Source: Firmicutes bacterium UBA6132 (lineage in GTDB: Bacteria > Bacillota_A > Clostridia > Tissierellales > Sedimentibacteraceae). Taken from it: 11,489 nucleotides of DNA. Each line of letters starts with the position of its first letter. The stretch's first letter is position 1. The translations under genes and the position numbers were made by a program. Shown here one piece after another: positions 1 through 6,398 of the stretch. Under the pieces are notes generated by a model, which was not told the DNA's origin, did no database searches, and saw only the letters and a program-made list of their open reading frames with translations. The stretch is taken from contig DIVM01000160.1 in the NCBI GenBank assembly GCA_002435835.1, forward strand, positions 1-11,489. The letters are read 5' to 3'.

Positions 1-2
1 TT

Positions 3-161
3 GTAACACATGAAATGGGTTTTGCTAAAGGAGTAGGAACAAGAGTAATATTTATGGATGACGGTCAAATACTTGAAGAAAATACGCCTCAAGAATTTTT
101 CACAAATCCCACTAATGATAGACTTAAAGAATTCCTTTCAAAAATATTATATAATATTTAA
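3..161 (+). CDS. Polar amino-acid ABC transporter ATP-binding protein, C-terminal end (partial)
   Basis: Only the last 52 codons are present; the gene starts left of the window. The visible peptide begins VTHEMGFAKGVGTRVIFMDD, which is the switch (H-loop) histidine segment followed by the strand typical of the GlnQ/HisP/ArtP family. It continues with the usual D-G-x-I-x-E-x-x-T-P-x-E-x-F-x-N-P sequence and ends LSKIL, as these ATPases normally do. The family energises uptake of amino acids such as glutamine, arginine or cystine on the cytoplasmic side of the membrane. The substrate cannot be told from this fragment. Two terminators follow directly, so it is the last gene of its operon. Confidence 0.9.
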   Translation, partial: VTHEMGFAKGVGTRVIFMDDGQILEENTPQEFFTNPTNDRLKEFLSKILYNI

Positions 162-168
162 TAATAAG

Positions 169-208
169 AACAGCTTCTATATTTTTATTTTATGAAGCTG
201 TTTTTTTA
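169..208 (+). terminator. Rho-independent terminator of the ABC transporter operon
   Basis: The arm AACAGCTTC (169-177) pairs with GAAGCTGTT (194-202) around a 16-nt AT-rich loop, and the U-tract continues to 207. It begins 8 bp after the transporter stop codon. Confidence 0.85.
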
Positions 209-242
209 TTAAATTTAACAAAATTTAAATTAGATGGATAAA

Positions 243-282
243 ATCACAAATTATAGCAATAATAAATTTGTGATATTTTTTT
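243..282 (+). terminator. Second stem-loop with U-tract, back-up terminator
   Basis: ATCACAAATT (243-252) pairs perfectly with AATTTGTGAT (265-274) around a 12-nt loop, followed by seven T (276-282). The stem is AT-rich and weaker than the first hairpin. Its position between the two hairpin-separated operons suggests a back-up terminator. A role as a leader element of the next operon cannot be excluded. Confidence 0.6.
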
Positions 283-333
283 GTGCAAATATATAAATAA
301 CATTTGTACATAATTAACAAATAGGAGGTATAA

Positions 334-1254
334 ATGAAAATTGGAATACCAAAGGGTCTTTTATATTATAAATACCATGTTTTTTTAGAAACTTATTTTA
401 AAGAACTTGGTGCAGAAATAGTGGTTTCTCCAGATACAAACAAAGAAATATTAGATTTAGGAGTTAAATATTGTGTTGATGAAGCATGCCTTCCCATTAA
501 AATATTTCATGGTCATGTTGCAAAGATTAAGGATGAAGTAGACATAATATTAATTCCTCGAATAATGCAATTAAAGGAAAAAGAATACATATGTCCTAAA
601 TTTTGTGGACTTCCTGAAATGGTTTTAAACAGTATTCCAAATATGCCAAAAGCTATAACTAATCCAATTTATGCAAATAATAATACCAAATTATATAAAT
701 GGGCAATAGATGCTGGCAAATATATTACTGATGATATTAATTTAATATTTAATTCTTTTAATAAAGCTTTAATAAAACAAAGCTCTCATAAAACTGGAAT
801 TAAAAATGAAAATTTTGAAATTAATATTGCTCTTTCAGGTCACCCATATAATATTTATGAAAATTTTACAAATATGAACATAGTTGAAAAGCTTAATAAG
901 TCCGGAGTAGGAGTTATAACAGAAGAATTTTTAAGCGATGATTTAAAAAATATAAATGTAAAAAAACTTTATAAAAAACCTTTTTGGACATTTTTAAGAG
1001 AAAATTATGGTTTCACCACTTATGAAGCATTAGAAAAAAAAGTTGACGGTATCATATATTTATCTTCTTTTGCATGCGGTATTGATTCTGTAGTTACTGA
1101 ATTAATAAAAGATGAAATAGGAGATTTTCCTTTTTTAATATTGAAAATAGATGAGCAAACAGGCGAAGCTGGACTCGACACAAGAATAGAAGCATTTATT
1201 GATATGCTGGAAAGGAGACAGGAAAATGAAAGTGACATTCCCTCACATGGGTAA
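334..1254 (+). CDS. Acyl-CoA dehydratase activase-related protein (COG3580/DUF2229-like)
   Basis: This 306-residue protein belongs to the 2-hydroxyacyl-CoA dehydratase (HgdB-like)/DUF2229 superfamily. The N-terminus MKIGIPKGLLYYKYHVFLET is the typical family opening (G-I-P-(K/R)-x-L). Cysteines that could bind a cluster are C47 and C52 in KYCVDEACLPIK, C87 and C91 in ICPKFCGLPE, and C248 in SSFACGID. The C-terminal EAGLDTRIEAFIDMLERR is nearly repeated in the next gene, so the two are distant paralogues. The start has a clear TAGGAGGT site (322-329). No convincing promoter was seen between the terminator at 282 and this site; CATAAT at 309-314 is a weak -10 candidate. It heads a three-gene operon with an activator ATPase, which suggests an iron-sulfur redox partner. 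The substrate is unknown, because no classical HgdA/HgdB pair is in view. Confidence 0.8.
   Translation: MKIGIPKGLLYYKYHVFLETYFKELGAEIVVSPDTNKEILDLGVKYCVDEACLPIKIFHGHVAKIKDEVDIILIPRIMQLKEKEYICPKFCGLPEMVLNSIPNMPKAITNPIYANNNTKLYKWAIDAGKYITDDINLIFNSFNKALIKQSSHKTGIKNENFEINIALSGHPYNIYENFTNMNIVEKLNKSGVGVITEEFLSDDLKNINVKKLYKKPFWTFLRENYGFTTYEALEKKVDGIIYLSSFACGIDSVVTELIKDEIGDFPFLILKIDEQTGEAGLDTRIEAFIDMLERRQENESDIPSHG
1211..1228 (+). promoter_or_regulatory. Ribosome binding site and start embedded in the upstream gene
   Basis: AAAGGAG (1211-1217) lies 8 nt before ATG at 1226, entirely inside codons for E-R-R-Q-E-N of the preceding protein. This fixes the start of the second gene at 1226 instead of the in-frame TTG at 1199. 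The overlap with the upstream gene is 29 nt, so translational coupling is likely. Confidence 0.75.
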
Positions 1255-2323
1255 TATTTATTTAGCAGCAAAAGCTCTTTTTGATGGATTAGAGGTAGAA
1301 TATGTAATTCCTCCTTATAATAGCAAATCAGCGTTAGAAATAGGCTCTCTTCATTCACCTGAAGAAATGTGTCTTCCTTTTAAGCTGATGATGGGAAATT
1401 ATATTCAAGCTTTAAATCAAGGTGCTGATACGATAATTATAGTTGGAAGCTGCGGTCCTTGCAGGTTTGGAGAGTATGCAGAATTGCAAATGAAATTATT
1501 AAATAAAGCAGGCTTTCATGCAGATTTTATTGCAATTGATGCACCATCTGACATAGGAATAAAAGAACTTTTTAGAAGAATTAATATATTGACTAAAAAT
1601 TCTTCTAAAAATAAATTTGAAAAAATACAAGTTTTATATGACGCCATAAAAATTATGAATTTAATAGATGAAATAGAAGAATTAGCTCATAAATACACAG
1701 GGTATGAAAGAAATAAAGGAACATGTAAAACTATTTTAAATAATTGTAAGGCTGAAGCAATTAAATGTAATAATCCTAAAGAAATGATTCAATTATTAAA
1801 AAATTACAAAACTAAATTAAATCATATTGCTATAGATATAAATAAAGATCCTCTTAAAATTGCTATTATAGGGGAAATTTATACTGTTATAGAACCATTT
1901 ACTAATCTATATATAGAAGAAAAGCTAATGGATTACGAAGTTTCTACAAAAAGAAGTTTATCACCAAGTTGGTGGGTTAAAAACACAGCTTTAGTACCTT
2001 TAAAAATAAATTCCCTTGATATAAGAAAAGCTTCAAAAAGATATCTTCCTTTATACATAGGAGGTCATGCGAGGGAATGCATAGGAGAGGCTGTCATGGC
2101 CCTTGAAGATGGTTTTGATGGGGCAATTCAAATTTTCCCAATGGGGTGTATGCCAGAAATAGTATCTAAATCTATTTTACCAACTATTTCTAAAGACCAT
2201 GACTTTCCTATAATGTCTTTAGTTGTTGATGAAATGACTTCTGAAGCAGGTTTTGTTACAAGAATAGAAGCATTTGTAGATTTAATTGAAAGGAGAAGAG
2301 AAAATGAATTATCTAGGCATTGA
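1226..2323 (+). CDS. 2-hydroxyacyl-CoA dehydratase-like / activase-associated protein (COG3581-like)
   Basis: This 365-residue protein is the second member of the dehydratase-like module. It opens MKVTFPHMGNIYLAAKALFD, as COG3581 proteins do. Likely cluster cysteines are C49 in SPEEMCLPFK, C76 and C79 in GSCGPCRFGEY, and C308 in FPMGCMPEIV. The C-terminus SEAGFVTRIEAFVDLIERR mirrors the end of the preceding protein. The start at 1226 is chosen for its AAAGGAG site; the upstream TTG (1199) has no ribosome site and would lengthen the overlap. In many anaerobes COG3580, COG3581 and COG1924 domains occur together, sometimes as one very long protein. Here they are three overlapping genes. A cytoplasmic iron-sulfur protein accepting electrons from the next gene product is inferred. 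The reaction is unknown. Confidence 0.8.
   Translation: MKVTFPHMGNIYLAAKALFDGLEVEYVIPPYNSKSALEIGSLHSPEEMCLPFKLMMGNYIQALNQGADTIIIVGSCGPCRFGEYAELQMKLLNKAGFHADFIAIDAPSDIGIKELFRRINILTKNSSKNKFEKIQVLYDAIKIMNLIDEIEELAHKYTGYERNKGTCKTILNNCKAEAIKCNNPKEMIQLLKNYKTKLNHIAIDINKDPLKIAIIGEIYTVIEPFTNLYIEEKLMDYEVSTKRSLSPSWWVKNTALVPLKINSLDIRKASKRYLPLYIGGHARECIGEAVMALEDGFDGAIQIFPMGCMPEIVSKSILPTISKDHDFPIMSLVVDEMTSEAGFVTRIEAFVDLIERRRENELSRH
2289..2306 (+). promoter_or_regulatory. Ribosome binding site and start embedded in the second gene
   Basis: AAAGGAG (2289-2295) is again 8 nt before an ATG (2304), inside codons for E-R-R-R-E-N. It sets the activase start at 2304 and rejects the in-frame TTG at 2286. The overlap is 20 nt. 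Confidence 0.75.
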
Positions 2324-3278
2324 TGTAGGTTCTGTTAGTACTGATTTAATAATTATAGACGATAACATGAAAGTAATCGAAAAACTTTATTTAAAAACTA
2401 AAGGTAGACCTATAAATGCAGTTCAAGAAGGACTTAAAATTTTAAAAAACAAATATGATGGTATTGAAATTAAAGCTGCTGGGACAACTGGCAGCGGAAG
2501 AAATATAGCTTCAACTTTAATTGGAGCTGATGCTGTTAAAAATGAAATAACAGCCCATGCTATTGCTGCTCTACAATTTGATAAAGAAGTTAGAACAATA
2601 ATAGAGTTAGGTGGTCAGGACTCAAAAATAATTACTTTGAAAAATGGTGTAGTTTCAGATTTTGCCATGAATACAGTTTGTGCTGCAGGAACAGGTTCAT
2701 TTCTTGACAGGCAGGCAGAAAGATTGTGTATTCCAATAGAAGAATTTGGAGATTACGCATTAAAAGCTACCAATTCAATTAGAATTGCTGGAAGATGTGC
2801 TGTATTTGCTGAATCTGACATGATACATAAACAACAATTAGGTTATAATGAATCTGAAATTATAAAAGGTTTATGTGACGCATTAGTTAGAAATTATTTA
2901 ACTAATGTAGGAAAAGGAAAAGAAATAGTACAAAAGGTATTTTTCCAAGGTGGTGTAGCAGCAAATAAAGGAATGAAAGCTGCATTTGAAAATGCTCTTG
3001 GTTTTGAAATAGTTGTACCCGAACATTACAACATGATGGGTGCTATAGGTGCTGCTTTAATTGCAAAAAGTGCGGTAAAAAAATCAGGCAGAACTAAATT
3101 TAAAGGTTTTGACTTAGCAAATAGCATATTTGAATCTAAAAGCTTTGAATGTGAAGGTTGTTCAAATAAATGCGAAGTTGTTAGAATAATTGAAAACGAA
3201 GCAGCTATAGGATGTTTTGGAGATAGATGCGGTAAATATAGTAATGCATTACAAGTATCTGAAAATTTACTTGTTTAA
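2304..3278 (+). CDS. Acyl-CoA dehydratase activase (BadF/BadG/BcrA/BcrD ATPase, HgdC-like)
   Basis: This 324-residue member of the ASKHA (actin/Hsp70/sugar kinase) ATPase fold is an ATP-driven electron injector. In the archetype, HgdC, a homodimer bridges one [4Fe-4S] cluster and uses ATP hydrolysis to pass a low-potential electron to the dehydratase. Visible motifs are phosphate-1 YLGIDVGSVSTD (3-14), GTTGSGR (60-66), phosphate-2 ELGGQDSK (101-108) and adenosine-side QGGVAANKGM. Two cysteines, C126 in NTVCAAGTGSF and C165 in AGRCAVFAES, are 39 residues apart, the spacing of the cluster ligands in HgdC. The tail has four extra cysteines (CEGCSNKC and GDRCGKY). It overlaps the preceding gene by 20 nt, so its partners are probably the two preceding proteins. 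Such enzymes are oxygen-sensitive, which supports an anaerobic host. Confidence 0.9.
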   Translation: MNYLGIDVGSVSTDLIIIDDNMKVIEKLYLKTKGRPINAVQEGLKILKNKYDGIEIKAAGTTGSGRNIASTLIGADAVKNEITAHAIAALQFDKEVRTIIELGGQDSKIITLKNGVVSDFAMNTVCAAGTGSFLDRQAERLCIPIEEFGDYALKATNSIRIAGRCAVFAESDMIHKQQLGYNESEIIKGLCDALVRNYLTNVGKGKEIVQKVFFQGGVAANKGMKAAFENALGFEIVVPEHYNMMGAIGAALIAKSAVKKSGRTKFKGFDLANSIFESKSFECEGCSNKCEVVRIIENEAAIGCFGDRCGKYSNALQVSENLLV

Positions 3279-3297
3279 TATGTATTTTAATTATAAT
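3271..3297 (+). promoter_or_regulatory. Possible promoter of the SDR gene
   Basis: A perfect TATAAT (3292-3297) lies 10 nt upstream of the SDR ribosome site. A weak -35 TTGTTT (3271-3276) is 15 nt away, shorter than usual. Transcription from about 3304 would leave a leader of about 20 nt that still holds AGGAG at 3307-3311. In such AT-rich DNA a TATAAT can occur by chance, and read-through from the activase operon is equally possible. Confidence 0.35.
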
Positions 3298-3324
3298 TTA
3301 AAATATAGGAGATAAAATAATAAA

Positions 3325-4194
3325 ATGAAAGATAAAGAAATGTACACACCTCAAGACATCAAAGGTCAAACACAGCCCATACCAGGACAAGAAAGCAAAA
3401 TGGATCCTGAGCCTATTTATGATGATGTAAACTGTAAGGGTTTTGGAAGATTAAAAAATAAAACTGCCATTATTACAGGTGGAGACAGTGGCATAGGAAG
3501 AGCTGTTTCAGTAGCATATGCTAAAGAAGGCTGTAATGTTGTTATAGTTTACAATATTGCAGATTCTGACGCTACTGCTACTAAACAAATTATTGAGTCT
3601 TATAAGGGCAATGTAATGCTTATAAAAGGAAATATAAAAGATTCTAATACCTGTAAAGATATTATAGATAAAACTATTTCAAAATTTGGTTCTTTAGATA
3701 TTTTAGTAAATAATGCAGCAGAACAGCATCCTCAAACTGATTTTCTACAAATTACTGATGAACAGCTTGATGATACATTTAGAACTAATATTTTTTCCAT
3801 GTTTTATTTAACAAGATATGCTTTACCTTATTTAAAAGAAGGAAGTGTAATTATAAACACAAGTTCAGTTACAGCTTATAGGGGAAGCAAAGATTTAGTT
3901 GATTATTCTTCTACAAAAGGAGCTGTAACATCTTTTACAAGATCATTAGCTTTAAATTTAGCTGATAAAAAAATTAGAGTTAATCAAGTTGCACCAGGTC
4001 CTATTTGGACTCCTTTAATAGTATCAACATTTGATAAAGAAAAGGTAGGAGTGTTTGGTAAAGATACACCTTTAAAAAGGCCTGGTCAACCTGTAGAACT
4101 ATCAGAGGCATATGTATATTTAGCATCCGATGCATCCACTTATATGACAGGGCAGACAATTCATTTAAATGGGGGAGAAATAATAAACGGTTAG
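3325..4194 (+). CDS. SDR family NAD(P)-dependent oxidoreductase (YghA/YhxC-like)
   Basis: This is a 289-residue classical short-chain dehydrogenase/reductase. The Rossmann motif TGGDSGIG is at 51-58, NNAA at 129-132, the catalytic Asn at N155, and the catalytic Ser-Tyr-Lys at S181, Y194 and K198 (YSSTK). The N-terminal tail of about 40 residues (QTQPIPGQESKMDPEP) is characteristic of the subgroup with E. coli YghA and B. subtilis YhxC/YhdF, and the length fits these. The C-terminus LNGGEI is also typical. The family reduces aldehydes or ketones or oxidises alcohols in the cytoplasm. The substrate cannot be read from the sequence. The ATG at 3325 has AGGAG 13 nt upstream, which is rather far. 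The TAG stop lies inside a REP-like repeat and a strong terminator follows. Confidence 0.9.
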   Translation: MKDKEMYTPQDIKGQTQPIPGQESKMDPEPIYDDVNCKGFGRLKNKTAIITGGDSGIGRAVSVAYAKEGCNVVIVYNIADSDATATKQIIESYKGNVMLIKGNIKDSNTCKDIIDKTISKFGSLDILVNNAAEQHPQTDFLQITDEQLDDTFRTNIFSMFYLTRYALPYLKEGSVIINTSSVTAYRGSKDLVDYSSTKGAVTSFTRSLALNLADKKIRVNQVAPGPIWTPLIVSTFDKEKVGVFGKDTPLKRPGQPVELSEAYVYLASDASTYMTGQTIHLNGGEIING

Positions 4195-4250
4195 GGACTG
4201 TGCCCAAAACCCTATTACTTCACCCTGATAAAAAGGGGGACTGTCCCTAA
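4191..4250 (+). repeat. REP-like imperfect inverted repeat (GGGACTGTCCC type)
   Basis: TTAGGGACTGTGCCC (4191-4205) pairs with GGGGACTGTCCCTAA (4236-4250) with two internal mismatches, around a 30-nt loop. Each arm is itself close to the palindrome GGGACWGTCCC. The left arm includes the SDR stop codon (4192-4194). Its local GC content is well above the surroundings. It resembles the short GGGACTGTCCC repeats found scattered in many Firmicutes genomes, often linked to REP-associated tyrosine transposases. That link is from general knowledge; no transposase is visible here. Confidence 0.6.
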
Positions 4251-4270
4251 AAATATATCATAAAAAAAAT

Positions 4271-4304
4271 AAGCGGCAGAATAATTTTCTGCCGCTTGTT
4301 TTTT
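4271..4304 (+). terminator. Strong Rho-independent terminator after the SDR gene
   Basis: AAGCGGCAGA (4271-4280) pairs perfectly with TCTGCCGCTT (4288-4297) around a 7-nt loop, followed by GTTTTTT (4298-4304). The A-run at 4262-4269 before the stem could let it act weakly on the other strand as well. Confidence 0.92.
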
Positions 4305-4307
4305 GTC

Positions 4308-4326
4308 GTAATAGATACCAAGTTAT
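4308..4326 (+). repeat. 19-bp direct repeat, copy 1
   Basis: GTAATAGATACCAAGTTAT recurs at 4675-4693 with a single change (A to G at the eighth base). It sits immediately after the SDR terminator. It could be an att core, a target-site duplication or the end of a lost element. Confidence 0.6.
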
Positions 4327-4674
4327 GGTTAATGAATAAATATTTGTTTTATACAACAAGATGATTAAATATCTGTCATTTGTAAATTCGGTAATAATTG
4401 TTGAATTTTGAAATGATTCTTCGATCGTTTTATAAAATTTTAATGAAAAAATTCCGTTTCACGACGTTTCATAGTCATTCCACGAAAAATATTTTTGTTA
4501 ATAATTTATAATTATTAATTCTATTCATTTAATTTAAAATATTCTCTACTACTATATATCATATAATATGAAAATGTATTGAAAATTTTTAAAATATTTT
4601 TTATTCGATAATACTTGTTTAGTTTATTGTTAAATACTTTGAAATATTCGAGGTTATTATGTATGTTTTGGGTT
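4327..4674. other. Non-coding AT-rich spacer between the direct repeats
   Basis: I see no gene here or in the flanking stretch up to 4756. A minus-strand open frame at 4521-4706 encodes a low-complexity Asn/Ile/Lys/Tyr-rich peptide without a family resemblance and is not accepted. The sequence is extremely AT-rich apart from a short patch around 4420-4490, which contains CGTTTCA twice, 3 bp apart. It may be remnant DNA left between two recombination sites. Confidence 0.5.
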
Positions 4675-4693
4675 GTAATAGGTACCAAGTTAT
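4675..4693 (+). repeat. 19-bp direct repeat, copy 2
   Basis: GTAATAGGTACCAAGTTAT matches 4308-4326 at 18 of 19 positions. This copy also lies in a weak dyad (GTTGTAATA at 4672-4680 against TATTAACAAC), which is absent around copy 1. It is about 60 bp upstream of the toxin promoter, so a regulatory role is an alternative to a recombination scar. Confidence 0.6.
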
Positions 4694-4756
4694 TAACAAC
4701 TATCACTTAAATATTAATTTATATTCAAATAAATAGCATCAATTAGTGCATAAATC

Positions 4757-4785
4757 TTGACAAAATGCATATAATAAGGTATCAT
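4757..4785 (+). promoter_or_regulatory. Promoter of the toxin-antitoxin operon, with possible operator
   Basis: TTGACA (4757-4762), a 17-nt spacer and TATCAT (4780-4785) form a near-consensus sigma-A promoter. Transcription would begin near 4792, just before AAAGGAG (4795-4801). Two small inverted repeats overlap it: TGCAT/ATGCA (4747-4751 and 4765-4769) around the -35, and TAATAA/TTATTA (4772-4777 and 4790-4795) around the -10. Either could be the operator for autoregulation by the HTH half of the downstream antitoxin. The operator idea is inference. Confidence 0.75.
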
Positions 4786-4808
4786 TGTATTATTAAAGGA
4801 GCGATGCA

Positions 4809-5219
4809 ATGAATCCATATTATATTAAAGATTATACTATTGAACAAGTTGAAGCTATTTTGGAGATAATTCACGATTGTGTTAAACGCAATCGCTATAC
4901 TATATCCAAAAATGAAAACCGTCAAGAAAATATTGATTTTATCTATAGTTACAACTTAACATCAGCCAAACAAAAAGATATTTTGCTTAGAATTGAGCCT
5001 AAAGATTTCTGCCATTCACTGCAAAATACAAAAATAGGTTTTGAGCATGAAATACTCTATGTATTTTGTCCACAAATTATGTTATTTAATTTCGATGGTG
5101 TGGAAGAGCTAATTGATATATATACAAAGTTTAACATTATTGAGTATGATTCTACAAAAAGGGTGGTTGCAATATCATTTCATAAAAAAAACAAGCCAAT
5201 GGATTATGTGTTCAGGTAA
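4809..5219 (+). CDS. MqsR-like toxin candidate of a type II toxin-antitoxin pair
   Basis: This 136-residue soluble protein has no signal peptide or membrane segment. After YTIEQVEAILEIIHDCVKRN it shows the layout of MqsR/RelE-fold mRNA interferases: a central RIEPKDFCHSLQNT (61-74) at the position of the family's DF(Y/C)xS segment, then a segment ending in VVAISFHKKNKP (119-130), like the closing strand of MqsR. In MqsR the product cleaves mRNA on the ribosome or free RNA, often at GCU sites. That specificity cannot be assumed here. It is longer than E. coli MqsR (98 aa), with an extra segment around 31-57. The ATG has a good AAAGGAG site. The next gene has an MqsA-like N-terminus and follows by 25 bp, which is the main support. 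The toxin-first order also matches mqsRA. The assignment rests on weak pattern similarity plus context. Confidence 0.55.
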   Translation: MNPYYIKDYTIEQVEAILEIIHDCVKRNRYTISKNENRQENIDFIYSYNLTSAKQKDILLRIEPKDFCHSLQNTKIGFEHEILYVFCPQIMLFNFDGVEELIDIYTKFNIIEYDSTKRVVAISFHKKNKPMDYVFR

Positions 5220-5244
5220 CAATTGTTTAAAAGGAGGAATTAAA

Positions 5245-6243
5245 ATGATTGAAAATATGACATTCTGTGAGGAATGCAGAAAAGATGTCGTTTATATTGA
5301 AACAGCAGTTATGATGCAAAGTGAACTAAAGGGAGAAATTTATGAACACAAAGGAAAGAAAGCTATCTGTAATGAGTGTGGTTCAGAAGCTTATGTTGCA
5401 GAAATTGAGGATTACAACCTTAAGGCACTTTATGATGCATACAGAAAAAAAAATTCGATTATATCTTTAGAAAATATATTAGAGATACCAGCAAAATACG
5501 GGATTGGTAAAAGACCTTTGTCCTTGTTATTAGGCTGGGGGGAGATGACATTTAGTAGGTATTGTGATGGTGACATGCCATCCAAACAATATTCAGACAT
5601 ATTAGAAAGAATTTATGATGATCCAGATTTCTACTGTACCTTATTGGAAACCAATAAAAATAACCTAAAATCACCAACAGCATATGAAAAAAGCAAACGC
5701 GTGACTGAAAAGCTTTTGGGGACAAAGAATATATCACTTACAAAAATTGATATTGCAATCGATTATCTGCTATGTAAATGTGAAGATATAACACCACTTG
5801 CCTTACAAAAAGCTTTGTACTATATTCAGGGCTTTTACTACGCCTTCAGAGATGAGTATATTTTTATAGAAGATTGTGAAGCATGGGCACATGGTCCGGT
5901 TTATCCAGAAATTTATCATAAGTACAGTTCTTATCGATTTGACCCAATTGAAGGTGGCGAAACATGCGATGAGTCTACTTTAACAATTTATGAAAAAACT
6001 ATTATTGACAGTGTAATTAAAAATCTTTGTTGCTATAGCGGTAAAACTTTAGAAGGATTTACACATTCGGAAGAGCCATGGCTAAAGACCAGGGGAGATA
6101 TCCCCGTTAATGTAGCTTCTAATAGAACAATTCATAAAAAAGAAATAGGAGAATATTTTAAAGCAGTAAAAGCACGTTTTGAAATGATTAACCCTGCGGA
6201 TATTGAAATCTATTCAACGAAAATGTTTGAGCAAATTAGTTAA
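5245..6243 (+). CDS. Antitoxin: MqsA-like zinc finger/HTH fused to a Panacea (DUF4065) domain
   Basis: This 332-residue protein has three parts. Residues 6-46 form a YgiT/MqsA-type zinc-binding unit with C8/C11 (CEEC) and C42/C45 (CNEC). Residues 70-125 are an HTH resembling MqsA and XRE domains, including LGWGEMTFSRYCDGDMPS. Residues 165-310 match the Panacea/SocA-like fold: ALQKALYYIQGFYYAF (187-201), then EAWAHGPVYPEIYHKY (212-227) and a later THSEEPW (273-279). In MqsA the zinc domain binds toxin and the HTH binds DNA. Panacea domains are known from PanA antitoxins as adaptable toxin-neutralising modules. Likely roles are therefore neutralisation of the preceding toxin candidate and autorepression of the operon. 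The start at 5245 has a perfect AAGGAGG (5231-5237); open frame further upstream overlaps the toxin and lacks such a site. No key zinc cysteine is missing. Confidence 0.85.
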   Translation: MIENMTFCEECRKDVVYIETAVMMQSELKGEIYEHKGKKAICNECGSEAYVAEIEDYNLKALYDAYRKKNSIISLENILEIPAKYGIGKRPLSLLLGWGEMTFSRYCDGDMPSKQYSDILERIYDDPDFYCTLLETNKNNLKSPTAYEKSKRVTEKLLGTKNISLTKIDIAIDYLLCKCEDITPLALQKALYYIQGFYYAFRDEYIFIEDCEAWAHGPVYPEIYHKYSSYRFDPIEGGETCDESTLTIYEKTIIDSVIKNLCCYSGKTLEGFTHSEEPWLKTRGDIPVNVASNRTIHKKEIGEYFKAVKARFEMINPADIEIYSTKMFEQIS

Positions 6244-6258
6244 AACAAATTTAACTAT

Positions 6259-6303
6259 AAAAAAACATGTTAATTTTATTTTACTTAATTAACATGTTTT
6301 TTT
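6259..6303. terminator. Bidirectional terminator after the TA operon
   Basis: Seven A plus CATGTTAATT (6259-6275) pair perfectly with AATTAACATG plus seven T (6287-6303), giving a 17-bp stem with an 11-nt loop. The A-run and T-run make it symmetrical, so it could stop transcription from either side. Confidence 0.85.
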
Positions 6304-6398
6304 GCATAATGGTTGCAATATATATGAATTTTTTTGTATTTCTGTAGTAAATCCGAATTTATTTTTCTGGATAATATTTGTTTAAAATATTTTTTTCA

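Noticed and set aside
243..333. Attenuator or riboswitch upstream of the activase operon
   Set aside because: A single AT-rich hairpin with U-tract without an alternative pairing partner or leader peptide; simpler as a second terminator.
1020..1358. Minus-strand 112-residue frame across the first two operon genes
   Set aside because: Antisense shadow of two well-supported overlapping genes; composition is Ser/Leu/Ile-rich as in complement translations.
4521..4706. Minus-strand 61-residue open frame in the intergenic region
   Set aside because: Low-complexity Asn/Ile/Tyr/Lys-rich peptide, no ribosome site or family resemblance; expected by chance in such AT-rich DNA.
4308..4808. CRISPR array, tRNA or riboswitch in the 500-bp gap
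   Set aside because: Only two repeat copies 367 bp apart, no regular spacing, no cloverleaf and no recognisable aptamer.
5113..5244. Upstream in-frame extension of the antitoxin gene into the toxin
   Set aside because: The extension reads as a frame-shifted copy of toxin codons, while 5245 has a perfect AAGGAGG and begins the zinc-finger domain as in MqsA proteins.
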